A program made the translations under genes and the position numbers. From assembly GCA_037951105.1 (NCBI GenBank), contig JBAMJV010001794.1, positions 1 through 64,000 on the forward strand: 64,000 nt of DNA, written 5' to 3'. The stretch is from Echinarachnius parma. Its lineage: Eukaryota; Echinodermata; Echinoidea; Clypeasteroida; Echinarachniidae. The number at the start of each line of letters is the position of its first letter. Within the stretch, counting starts at the first letter, position 1. This document shows positions 35,701 to 44,429 of the stretch, piece after piece. A model generated the notes under the pieces. That model was given only the letters and a program-made list of their open reading frames with translations. It did no database searches and was not told the DNA's origin.

Positions 35701-38700
35701 CAGTTATTTTGTCAGACGGCAATTCCTAGGTCATCATATCAACAGACGCCGTGTTACACATAATACAGTGCACGTTCAACCCATTTTGTACAGCATGTTG
35801 GAATTGATTCCAGTAGCTGGGCTTGCCCTATAAAGCAGCGGGCCTGGGTGCCAATGGCCACTAGAAACAGGCTAGAAACTCTGTATTGGCAACCAACAAA
35901 TTAGGATCCTCAACACACAAGTCTACGGTGAGAGTATTTTGGATGTGTAATTTGGGCCATCTGAAAGAAAAGCTTAATGGAGAGCCCCGAGTTGACTTGT
36001 TAAGTTGATCAATGTTAGCACCACGTTCCAACAAGCAGATGGTCATTTGGAACCAAGCCCAAATTTCACACCTTTTCTATCAGATTTCTCCAAAGATGGG
36101 TCAACTTGTTTCTGTTATTTCCCACACATGTAGCCCATTTCATAAAACACTTGCAATTGTTGTAAGTGTCCAATAATTGATACTACCATGGCAACAGCTG
36201 TAATGCTCCATGCTGATTGGCTGTTGACCCACTAGTTACAATAATTGGACACTTACAACAATTGCAAGTGTTTTATGAAATGGGCTAATGAAGGGCACCA
36301 AATAAACATATTTTGCAAGTGAACCAGTTGGGCCAGTTAAAAGCATGTAAATTCCTTGACATACATGTAATTTAATTTGAATAACAGGCAATTACAAAGT
36401 TAAATGAACCGGTTCTAAACTACATTTAATTTGTTAACAGATTTTCAGTAATAAGCATCTCCCTCCTTGTTATATTCTATTTATCAAAACTGAGTGATAA
36501 TGCATGCAGATGAGGCCCCAAATGGAATACCGTATTTGCTGGTGTATTAACCTCACCCTTTTCTTGACAGAAGAAACCACAAAAAGGGGGGAGCGGTTAA
36601 TACACAGAGATAGAGAAATATGTTTAATGAAAATACCACATATTGCTATTATATCAGTGTATGTGGAGTAAAAGGCTTGGAAGGCTTTTCTGTTGTGATT
36701 TGTACTCTAATCAGAAACAAGTATGTGAATTGTGTTGTTTTATTTATTAAAAGTTTACCAAAGTTAGGGGGGAAAGCACGAAATTCATATATACTGTACA
36801 TGGTAGTTTGATCATGTTGCAATCATTCCCAGCACAGGTTTATCATCTACAAAATGTTTTTTCCCCTTCAATGACAACCCAAAGTTGGGGTTGCGGTTAA
36901 TACACAGGTGCGGTTTATACACTGGCAAATACGGTAATGCAAGATTCTCATTCTGTGCAAACGATCATCTAAATATAAGTATGAGAATCATAAACTTGTG
37001 CTGCCCTGGCTCTGAAAATAAGAAAAGTTCCTAGAAATTTGCATAGATTTTTATGCAAAACAAGTTCCAGAGTTTCTTGTTCATGCAGTCTTGAAAAGTA
37101 AGTCATGCCTGAAAATTATATTTAACATTTTTGTTTTCCCTTGGCCAAATTCTTACCGTAGTGGGGCTCTACGCGTGGCAGGTTGCGAAGCCACTTGCGA
37201 TGCTTCTCAACAATATCACCGAGGTCTCCAATGAAGAATGCATCATCGGGATCCTGAAAATAAATAAAAATAATGTGTAATAGTTAGCAACAAACTGCTT
37301 GTCTGAGGATAATATTATACAAATGATGCACAGGCATGAGTGGATCGGTAAGAATTGGATGCACGAGTATAACTTTGGAATGGTGGTTTTAGACCATTCC
37401 AAAGTTAAACGAGTGCATCCAATTCTTACCAATCCACGAAATATGCCTGTGCAGCATTTGTTTTACAAAATGGGCACAAAAAAATGTGAAAATCAGACTT
37501 TTTCCCAGTAATGGCTAAATGGCTTAATTTACCGCCGCATGCCTGCAAAAGTACCGACGCATGGCTGTAAAAGTACCGACACATGCCTGTAAAAGTACCG
37601 ACGCATGCCTGTAAAAGTACCGACACATGCCTGTAGAAGTACCGACGCATGCCTGTAAAAGTACCGACGCATGCCAGTAAAAATACCGACGCATGACCGG
37701 GGAAAATTTTAATTTTCACATTTTTTAAAAAAATTTTTTCGATCCACGAAATATGCCTGTGCAGCATTTGTTTTATAAAATGAGCGCAAAAAACTATGAA
37801 AATAATAATTAAGTGAGCCATGCATCAGTAAAAAACTTTTACACGCTAATTGACCAATCAGAATGCAGGGATTCTTCTACCCATTTTATAAAATCCACTC
37901 AGTAATGCTTTACTTGCCCAACAGTAAACCAAAATAATGAAATAAATGGGGGACATCTGATTTGAAGTTCAGGGCTACTCAAAATTGGCAAGTCATATTT
38001 GTTATTTGGTATATTGGGAAAAGGGTTAATTTTGGTCCTTGGTAAAATATTTGACAAGACAAAAGAAATTGACTTCTTATAGATTGTTCCTTTTTGGGGT
38101 TATCCTTTTTGTTGTTTTGTCAACCTACCAGCAATGTTGATCAGGGTTGGATTGAACCATCATTGTTTGTCAGACGGCAATTCCTAGGTCATCATATCAA
38201 CACAAGTAGGAAATGTGCACACAAGGAATGCACATGAAGTCACAAAATTGTTCGTTATTTTTCTTCCAGTAAAACATAAGTGAAGATAAACATCAATGAA
38301 CTATGCAGTGAGGAGATGGCAATTTTCTTCCTTATTTCTTTAAAAAGTTACAAACTGCAAGAATTTAACCCCTTTGACCCATCTTCTCCAGTTCATGTAC
38401 ATTATCACTGCTAACTATTAGATACAGTGGCCCAGATTCACAAAGCAGGTTTGTAGGAGGTTTGTACAAACCATGGTTTATCCATGGTCTACATCTATGG
38501 AGTGCCATTTGTAAACTGATCGAGAAAGAATGTAAACTCCTTACTTGTTTACAATGTTGATGGTACACATTTACAAAATGCACCAAATAAATGTTTGTTT
38601 TCTCACATGGTGAAATTTGCTGGTTAGCAAGCACTAACTTAACAGTCATATCATAAGAAATTATAAATTGTTTTACTTGTATACAAGCAGCACTCCATAG

Positions 38701-38969
38701 ATGTAGACCATGGATAAACCATGGTTTGTACAAACCTCCTACAAACCTCCTTTGTGAATCCGGGCCATTAAGTTCAACAATGACGGTAATTGCAAAATTA
38801 ATTTTACAACAATACTTCTGATTCCCAACAAACTTCTCCTCTATATCGAAACAATACATACCTCTCGCAGTTTGGGGTCGTTGACCTTTGACAAGATGAT
38901 GTCACGAACAGTCATCTTGTCACTATCGAACACCTCAGTCTCAAAAGTATCCATGATTACTTGTTCCAT
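26729..38969 (-). CDS. ODC1: Ornithine decarboxylase, 11 coding exons, 499 aa
   Basis: Decarboxylates L-ornithine to putrescine in the cytosol, the committed step of polyamine synthesis; a PLP-dependent homodimer. Coding exons, in transcript order: 38,969-38,862; 37,253-37,157; 34,862-34,786; 33,194-33,022; 32,278-32,144; 31,432-31,267; 30,809-30,632; 30,174-30,038; 28,943-28,817; 28,060-27,973; 26,942-26,729. Every junction is GT-AG and phases join cleanly (1,500 nt). Active-site equivalents are visible: PLP lysine K71 (AVKCN), H199 (FHVGSG), glycine loop near 237-239 (DIGGGFPG), E276/R279 (EPGR), C375/D376 (WGPTCDGLD) and Y404 (MGAYT). With these kept it is an enzyme rather than an antizyme inhibitor. 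The first ATG (38,969) is chosen; M6 is an alternative. The C-terminal 70 residues are unlike the mammalian degron tail. Confidence 0.95.
27612..27946. mobile_element. Decayed fold-back MITE in ODC intron 10
   Basis: GGCTGGAATTCACAGAGG... and ...CTACGTGAACACCAGC are imperfect inverses. Internal words 'ccatggtctatatctatggagtgcca' and 'aaaccatggtttacata' match the better preserved family member at 38,429-38,766. Confidence 0.65.
28636..28705 (-). ncRNA. C/D box snoRNA candidate 1 (ODC intron 9)
   Basis: Sense to ODC. Terminal stem CTGTTGAT/ATCAACAG (8 bp), C box GTGATGA, D' box CTGA after guide AGGAATTGCCGT, C' box ATGATGG, D box CTGA after guide GGTTCAATCCAACC. It shares flanks with candidate 2 (downstream-strand 'agcaccctcttcccctcccc'), so the two are close paralogues. 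The 3' splice site is about 575 nt further on, much further than usual for vertebrate intronic C/D RNAs, where a strong stem can substitute for position. Confidence 0.83.
29331..29403 (-). pseudogene. tRNA-like sequence (tRNA pseudogene or tRNA-derived SINE head)
   Basis: 73 bp in ODC intron 8, sense to the gene. It has an intact A box (TAGCTCAGCTGGTAGAGC) and B box (GGTTCGAATCC). The loop CTGGCAA would give anticodon GGC (Ala), but only three of five anticodon-stem pairs form and the acceptor stem pairs poorly. A working tRNA gene is therefore unlikely; a Pol III-derived relic fits better. Confidence 0.65.
29468..29716. mobile_element. MITE with perfect palindromes in both arms
   Basis: Arms at about 29,468-29,527 and 29,668-29,716 are inverse copies ('catga(ca)tgatgacacacgcgg' against 'accgtttatgtcatcacatg'). 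Each arm ends internally in a perfect palindrome centred on CCCCGGGG: 22 bp at 29,503-29,524 and 16 bp at 29,668-29,683. It lies 15 bp from snoRNA candidate 2. Confidence 0.7.
29731..29800 (-). ncRNA. C/D box snoRNA candidate 2 (ODC intron 8)
   Basis: Same architecture as candidate 1: 8 bp stem CTGTTGAT/ATCAACAG, C box GTGATGA, D' CTGA, C' ATGATGG, D CTGA. Only one base differs in the first guide flank (CCCAGG for CCTAGG), outside the predicted pairing core. Flanking sequence resembles candidate 1. Confidence 0.83.
30325..30475 (-). pseudogene. Relic copy of ODC exon 8 (5' part) in intron 7
   Basis: 'gtcattcacatagtacatga...ggctcatcaca(t)ttggttggtgca' repeats the first two thirds of exon 8 (30,038-30,174) including its 3' splice region and upstream intron ('tacaagagaaaa', 'aagttcctgaaaacgtgcaat'). 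A third, intron-only copy of the unit follows at about 30,505-30,560. The relic has no donor site and is not expected to splice usefully. Confidence 0.8.
31561..31665 (-). pseudogene. Relic copy of ODC exon 6 start in intron 5
   Basis: 'catggggtcgcgacatccac' plus 'tgccagcgtggaaactgta' repeats the first 33 bp and acceptor of exon 6 (31,267-31,432), and the match runs on into intron ('attcagcttgatagtggtgcattcacatg'). It encodes a [11 protein letters not shown]-like word against [11 protein letters not shown] in the real exon. Offset is about 167 bp, a tandem duplication. Confidence 0.8.
31796..31863 (-). ncRNA. C/D box snoRNA candidate 3 (ODC intron 5)
   Basis: 68 bp with stem TGTTGAT/ATCAACA, C box GTGATGA, D' CTGA, C' ATGATGG, D CTGA and the standard two guides. 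Flanks ('ccagcaa' on one side, 'agtaggaaatatgcaca' on the other) match candidate 6, not its nearer neighbours. The 3' splice site lies about 365 nt on. Confidence 0.83.
32299..32722 (+). mobile_element. TTAA-flanked TIR element, family A, in ODC intron 4
   Basis: TTAA-AGGGATAGTTGAGTTTTGGT at the left and ACCAAAACTCAACTATCCC-TTAA at the right, about 416 bp, uninterrupted. It serves as the reference interior for judging the nested copies. Confidence 0.88.
33270..33345 (-). pseudogene. Relic copy of part of ODC exon 4 in intron 3
   Basis: 'catgaatgctttttgcatgggttagcaaagatgattcac' aligns with 'tgggaacgctgcttgcaggggttggcgaaaatgatgcgtg' in exon 4 (33,022-33,194), roughly 70% alike. It is more decayed than the exon 6 and 8 relics. 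Confidence 0.6.
33557..33628 (-). ncRNA. C/D box snoRNA candidate 4 (ODC intron 3)
   Basis: 72 bp. C box GTGATGA, D' CTGA, C' GTGATGG, D CTGA; guides identical to the others. The loop between D' and C' is longer, like candidate 5. The stem CTGTTAAT/ATCAACAG has one mismatch. Confidence 0.8.
33735..34560 (-). repeat. Tandem duplication carrying two relic copies of ODC exon 3
   Basis: Two units of about 420 bp (33,735-34,150 and 34,130-34,560) share 'gcatttatt(t/c)gaca', 'gacaag..aaggaaagct' and 'acttgcaagttatttgttaacagaag'. Each holds a decayed exon 3: GCTGGCAGAGTCAAAGC, then CATCTGCTTG and TTGCTCTTCACA, at 33,952-34,026 and 34,374-34,460. Real exon 3 is at 34,786-34,862, just upstream in the transcript. 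Confidence 0.78.
35675..35744 (-). ncRNA. C/D box snoRNA candidate 5 (ODC intron 2)
   Basis: 70 bp with stem TGTTGAT/ATCAACA, C box ATGATGA, D' CTGA, C' CTGATGG, D CTGA. Guides identical to the family. The expanded D'-C' loop pairs it with candidate 4. Confidence 0.82.
36131..36287. mobile_element. 157 bp fold-back MITE in ODC intron 2
   Basis: TAGCCCATTTCATAAAACAC and its exact inverse GTGTTTTATGAAATGGGCTA form the ends. Arms extend through TTGCAATTGTTGTAAGTGTC to about 45 bp each. Confidence 0.9.
37322..37800. repeat. Palindrome plus 22 bp minisatellite in ODC intron 1
   Basis: Arms at 37,322-37,385 and 37,392-37,461 are inverse ('gcacaggcat', 'ggtaagaattggatgcac', 'aactttggaatggt'). Next come about seven units of 22 bp on GCATGCCTGTAAAAGTACCGAC (37,537-37,695). 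After that, 'atccacgaaatatgcctgtgcagcatttg' from the right arm recurs directly at 37,741. Confidence 0.85.
38135..38202 (-). ncRNA. C/D box snoRNA candidate 6 (ODC intron 1)
   Basis: 68 bp with stem TGTTGAT/ATCAACA, C box ATGATGA, D' CTGA, C' ATGATGG, D CTGA and standard guides. Flanks match candidate 3. The 3' splice site lies about 880 nt on. The first of the six to be transcribed. Confidence 0.83.
38429..38766. mobile_element. 338 bp fold-back MITE in ODC intron 1
   Basis: GGCCCAGATTCACAAAG and CTTTGTGAATCCGGGCC are inverse ends. Arms continue through AGGTTTGTACAAACCATGG and 'catggtctacatctatggag' for about 90 bp. An older member sits in intron 10 at 27,612-27,946. Confidence 0.9.
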
Positions 38970-39545
38970 GACTGGGCGGGCTTCTTCGAAAAAAAGTTTC
39001 TTTGAGAATGCTTGCACAATGAGACGGCTAGCTAAATAATCCAATGTTCGAGGCAATAAACACAATTTGTACTAGGAAATTCGGAGGAGGCTGTATGCAT
39101 GGAAAGAATGGGGGGAAAGAGTACAATGTCAGATAACATCTCTCCATATCATAAAACACTTGTCAAACAAATTGAATTCTTTACACCTATTTAAATTTGT
39201 ACATAAAGCAGAGAAATTACACAAGAAACACTCATACAACTGTACTTGAACTCTCGATCTCACAAAATACTTGTGTTAAAAAATGGAAATACTTGTAAGT
39301 TTTTTTAATGTTCACATAAATAAATTGGGGAAATGAAACGGAACAATCAAATGGAATCAAGATTATGTTGATTATTTCAAACGGCAATTTCCACCAACTG
39401 CCTTTAGAAAATATGTCATGAATAAACTTAAATTATTATTAGTTTCTTTCATGATTCACTCCTCTGATCTTATACCTTTTAAGCTCACTTTACATATTAC
39501 TATCCCATCTCTAATCATTTATTCTATTCACAGTCCTCAACTTAC

Positions 39546-39679
39546 ATAGCGAACTGGAACCACTCTGAACCCAGCAAATATCAGCTGGGCTCCCACTCGG
39601 GCTCGAAGTTGACGTCTAGCTGCTCTCTGTAGAGGGCGCCGCCAGGCTCAGTGCTCCAGTACTTGGAGCAGTGTCCACC
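39546..39679 (-). other. Probable second (leader) exon of ODC with a coding-like frame
   Basis: 134 bp bounded by TTTTGTGATGCAG and GTAAGT, GC-rich, 577 bp upstream of the ODC start codon on the same strand. One frame is open from the acceptor and reads ...GGALYREQLDVNFEPEW.. to a TGA inside the exon. It joins in frame to the candidate first exon at 42,174, but no ATG precedes it there. It may be a 5' UTR exon with an upstream frame, or an exon of an unrecognised transcript. Confidence 0.5.
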
Positions 39680-40932
39680 CTGCATCACAAAATAACACAG
39701 AACAAACATACAAATAGTAAAATAATTGATTTGAACAAAATATAAACGGCATCACAAAACAATATTTGCATAAATTGTTATACAAACAATAGTATGAACT
39801 TGCTTCACAGATCTCCTTGAGTTCAGTGTACATAAATAAAATGCACTGTTCTAGTTACATGTAGACAGCCTTGAAAAGTAGCATCTCAGTGAAATCTATT
39901 TTTCCTTAAATAATTTACATGCATGACTGGAAAAGTCAATGAGGATTGTTGAGGTTCAATTCATGAGCTCAAATGATTTATCTAAATGACTTTCTAACAA
40001 TGACGACAACATCTGGGTACAGAAACATATGAAACAAGGCACTATACAAACAAGTGCAATAACATAGTTAACTATGTTGCTTGTCCAAAATAATTTTACT
40101 AGGCATACAAGTAATATATGAGTAATCAAAATAGTGAATACTGGTGAAAATCCAGAGCAGATATCCACAATCACGAGCCATTGCCAACAGTGAAGCAGTG
40201 ACCCTGCTCCTTCGGGTGTCAATTGACGTACTGCCAGCTAAATGTAAAAGTCAAGTAGATATTCGATCTGTGCAGCTAGCGAGCTACAAGCAGACCAATG
40301 ATATCACACAGTATAATCAATATCTTTGTGACAAAGAATGAGCTTGAATCTGTGATCACTGATGTCATATGGAAGAGTCTATTTGTATTTGGGGGTGTGA
40401 TGAAATCAGGTACATGTATGTATAAATTTATATGGGAGATTTTGGAAACTTGTTTTTCTTTTTTATATTACACAAATCATGGAGCCTTTCACAACATGCC
40501 TTTGGCTTTTATTGGCTCCACCGCACAATTTAACATTTTTTTCACTGCATTTAAATTTACTTGGTCTTTGGCAAAAATAAGTCCCTCTTATCAGTTCTTA
40601 TTAAGTTCTTATTCCCCATTATTACCCGTGATTTTAGGTTGTTACATGGGTAAAAGTCTGTCAAAGTCAAACCATGTCAAATTCATACAAAGTTTTTAAA
40701 AAGTTTTATCGTCTTCTTATTAAGCTTATTTACATTAAATCTTTTAATTTTTAAATCTACAATGGCCCTTTTCTGATTTTTGTATTTTGTATTTTTTTCT
40801 TTTGGGGCGGGGAGAGCTAAATCAATTTGAGCCACCTGCTTTTTGTACAGAAATGTACCAATGTACAGAATTTTTATCAAACTCTTTGAGTCTTTCTGAT
40901 TAATTGCCTTTTTTTTTTTTTTACTTGCACCC
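39680..40932. other. Probable first intron of ODC, near part
   Basis: AT-rich, with no exon or snoRNA signature seen. The right end (about 40,895-40,932) begins a segment that recurs at 44,835-44,990. Confidence 0.4.
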
Positions 40933-41327
40933 TTAAAGGGACTTAGTAACATTGTCCAATCCTCAAAATAAAATTGTAATTCTAGCGGTTCCTTTATACC
41001 TTGTTGTATTCGTATTAACAATAAAATCATGGGACAGCTTTCGGTTTTTCAAATTTCCCTTTCATTACAAAGATATGTATGATTGAAGTATTTAGATAAG
41101 AAAATCTCCGGGCGAGATTTTCATCCCTGTACAAAGTGAATGCAGTGAGTTGGTGAATATCACCCAATATCACTTTGCATTTTCGCTCATTACTTGGCCA
41201 TACATTGTCCATTTGACCTGAAATTTTCACACAATACCCTGAGGACATATGAGATAACAACAGTATACATTGCATCAACCATTCATCAGTTTTTGCACAT
41301 CTCAACAAAGTTACTAGATCCCTTTAA
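40933..41327 (+). mobile_element. TTAA-flanked TIR element, family B, with paralogous empty site
   Basis: TTAA-AGGGACTTAGTAACATTGTC to CAACAAAGTTACTAGATCCCT-TTAA. The flanks ('ttttacttgcaccc' and 'ttatttcattttttcttcaaa') are joined without the element at about 44,862-44,895. Confidence 0.9.
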
Positions 41328-41545
41328 GGCCTTATTTCATTTTTTCTTCAAACAACTCAACAAGGGTACTTTATTTATTTACAGGGGCACTTTAATACCC
41401 CATCTATCATGTTTTTTTCTTAGAACTGCTTGACTGCTTCGGTTGATATTCCCTAAATGGTTGAAACCAATGGAATGCTTTTTTAGAGAGCGCCCTCTTG
41501 TGTTTTAATGGCTCAGCCTTAACAAAACTGTACTGCCCCTTTAAA
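41328..41545 (+). repeat. Duplicated segment and tail of a family A element
   Basis: 41,328-41,445 ('caacaagggtactttatttatttacag' to 'gaactgcttgactgcttcggtt') is repeated at 44,890-44,990. 41,456-41,542 is the end of a family A element ('agagagcgccctcttgtg', then '...aaactgtactgcccctttaa'). Confidence 0.75.
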
Positions 41546-42173
41546 ATTAAATGGATGTTATGTGAACTTTCCCCCGGGGCCCGCCACCCCAGCCCAGGGA
41601 CCCGATTCAGACAAGAAGTGCCAGAAATTTATATTGACAACAAATCCAAGTGAAGCTGTGGGGGGTTAAGTGTAATTAAACCTCCTTTTGCCACTATTCT
41701 ATATTATTGTGTCAAAACTGACGAAAAGTATATTGAAACTTGTCAAGTGCGATTGCAAGCATGTGGTGATATCATATTGCATGCCATAATGTGGGCATTG
41801 GCCATTGTAGTTCCGGTTATACATAGAATATTACGTGCAACTGTATTAAAGCGCAGCAGCATGCACGCATGATGATCCGTCGATTGTTCCATCTTGCAAC
41901 ACAACAACCAACTCACAAAACGGGTGAATACTACTAAATAAGGTTAACATAATTTATAATTTATTCTGAAATTAACATTACTACGTATTTGTGACAAAAG
42001 TGAAATACATAAATTAATTACAAAATCTGATTATTTAACAGAACAAGCCACATAACTTGGCGAGTTTCGTCGCGATTCGCAATTTTGCCATATTGTCGCA
42101 ACGCATTGCAACAGCCAACGCAACGAAAAATACAAATCGAAACAAAAAGTCATGAATCAGATAAATTTCTCAC
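41546..42173. other. Probable first intron of ODC, far part
   Basis: Nothing recognised apart from ordinary AT-rich DNA. Confidence 0.35.
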
Positions 42174-42420
42174 CTGGACTGAGGGTTCAGTCGAACAAAA
42201 ACGGGAACTCTTAAACGACGGAATTTTGGCGAATTAACGGACCACTCTGGATAAAAAAATTACAGACATTTGGCTTGTTTTTACAAGCCGTTCCACGCCG
42301 TGCTGCTTCAACTCTCGAACATAACGTGACGAATGACAAGCATGGAATCGATACACGGCGCCGGCTGGGTATCGATAGTATACAGTGTGCTCGAAGTGTA
42401 CGATACGATCGCAATTTATA
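42174..42420 (-). promoter_or_regulatory. Candidate ODC first exon and promoter
   Basis: CAGTCCAG|GTGAGAAA at 42,174 on the minus strand is a strong donor site that would splice to the acceptor at 39,679. Upstream (higher coordinates) is CpG-containing DNA with GTCACG and ATCGAT words and no clear TATA box. The transcription start is not fixed by the sequence. Confidence 0.4.
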
Positions 42421-43596
42421 TTATCGAAATATCGAGGTATTTGCCATCGATTTCCTATACCATTGTACAGTATACGCGTAGGTCATGGGGAGGCTCGGGG
42501 AGCACTAACGGCACTTGCCCCCAATAATTTGAAGGACAAAAAAAAAAAACAATTATTGCTTCATTCTCTTTACTTATAGAAACATATTTGACCAAAATAG
42601 AGAAAATAATACATAATGTGTGCCCCCAATATGAATTTAGTGCCCCCCCCAAAAAAAAAAATATATATATCTACTCAATGAAACTATGGCTTTCGGCTAT
42701 TATTATCGTTTAGAGGGTGAATAGACATTTTATTTGATACATAACTTGGCAATTTTGGCCTCCTGGATCCCATGAAATCATTACGTGAACATACTCACAT
42801 TTTACTAATTCTTCGGCGGCAAAAGGTGATGGGAGCGGCCATGTTCTTGTAATTGCCCGACATGCTTTGCAAACTATGACGAGTGCGCTACGGGCCAAAC
42901 AAAAAGCTTTTCACTGATTTACAGACTCGTCAAAGCATCTACAAGTATTCAGACAATGGTTTCAATAGGTGGTATTAAAATGCACACACCTAATAACGGG
43001 CGGCCTCCAGTGTTCGCATGAATAGTGGTAAACCCGATAGAGTTTTAACATATTTCTCCCAAAGCAGAAATCTGAGTCGGGGTTATGTTATATATAATAA
43101 AAAGGCATATTACGATATATCAAATAGGCTACTAGGATAAACTCTATTCTTGATTTGCATTGCCCTTTAAAGCCCCCGCTAAACCACACTACATATTTAA
43201 TTTCATTTCAAAGACTTTATTTTCTGCAATCAATAACTTAACATCAGTTATAACATGGAAATGATATAGAATTTAATTTATGCAAACAGCTAGTACAAAA
43301 TATAGAACAAAAATACTTATACATAACTCATAAGTAAGAGTTTATACGCTGGGCAGAAAGAAAGCAGATTGGTCGCCGTTATAAGCAAAAGCTTGAGCAG
43401 ACGGTCAACCGAGCTACTGAATACAATAAATTGTGAAATATCGGCTAAGTAATACTGTAACATAAAAAGAGGGGCCATATATGATACTCAAATAATATAT
43501 ACTTCAATTAAATATGGATATTGACAGTTCAATTCAATATAAATAACTATAGAATTAGCATTTTATGAGGCTCATTATACGTACAAGACAGAGAAA
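42421..43596. other. Intergenic, nothing recognised
   Basis: No exon-like segment, no TIR element. A short A-rich / TATA run lies at 42,648-42,670. Confidence 0.4.
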
Positions 43597-44398
43597 TTAA
43601 AGGGAGCGTTGAGTATTGGTATTTTCCGAAGTGCCCCCCCCCCCAAAAAAAAAAAAAAAAAATGTAAAAAAATTTAAAAAATTGTAAGATCATAAAAAAA
43701 AAAACATGGGAAATAATAATAATTCCCATTCAAATGCTCTCAAAATATGATATAAAAGTGATTGACGTCCGGCTATCACTTTTGAAAAGGCGGGCGCGAA
43801 GCGCTAGCGCCTTCTAGGTCCTCATAATACGGGACTGAAAATGAATATTGTTTGTGCACGCTAATTGTGCTTACCGCGCATAAAATGTGTATCGCAAGCG
43901 CCGTTCGCCGTTCGCATCGGCGGCCATCGCGATCATCTTTCGTTCAAAATCTGTTCGGAGTCGCGCTAACACACGGAGAGAAGTCGAGGAGGCGCATCGT
44001 GACATCACTGATTTTTAGCGGAATGGAGGGGGAAATCATAATTTTAATCCAACCGATAGTTGGATCACATAATTATTGGAGAATGAATCGGTGGTAAGTA
44101 CCGTATCATAATGTATAATTTTAAGCACAATTAGCGTGCACAAACAATATTCATTTTCAGTCCCGTATATAGGAGGACCTAGAACGCTAGCGCTACGCGC
44201 TAGCGTTCTCTAGAGTTAATTTGACTCTTGAGTTGTAACGGCTGTTTTTTAATGATAACAGGGGTTTTACTTTGTCGTTTGTAATTGTGTATACTTTTCG
44301 AGCATGGTGGAGTTATAACTATTAGTTTGTACCGTAATGGTGCAGGTTTTGGTTACTATATAAAGTTAAGTTTGACCAGTACTCAACTATCCCTTTAA
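43597..44398 (+). mobile_element. TTAA-flanked TIR element, family A, with nested fold-back
   Basis: Starts TTAA-AGGGAGCGTTGAGTATTGGT and ends 'actcaactatccct'-TTAA. A second element with about 72 bp inverted arms lies inside (43,801-44,194): GCGCTAGCG, 'ctaggtcctc', GACTGAAAATGAATATTG and TTGTGCACGCTAATTGTGCTT recur inverted. Confidence 0.75.
43801..44194. mobile_element. Fold-back element nested in a family A element
   Basis: Arms 43,801-43,873 and 44,122-44,194 are close inverse copies. The 250 bp centre has CpG-rich content and no recognisable protein. Confidence 0.8.
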
Positions 44399-44429
44399 TC
44401 CTCTTCACTCCCGTGTTGGAATTTCTGGG

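Noticed and set aside
37426-37821. 131-codon minus-strand frame with repeated Cys-Arg/Tyr-Phe-Tyr words
   Set aside because: Translation of the 22 bp minisatellite; the unit is not a multiple of three, so the repeated words drift in frame as slippage would give.
28636-38202. The six ODC intron repeats as a MITE family with TGTTGAT/ATCAACA inverted ends
   Set aside because: No target duplication at the ends; all six have the same orientation relative to the host gene; conservation concentrates in C/D boxes and guides, which fits snoRNA better. Not fully excluded.
26729-38969. Antizyme inhibitor (AZIN) rather than ODC
   Set aside because: PLP lysine, glycine loop, EPGR and the WGPTCDGLD active-site cysteine and aspartate are all present.
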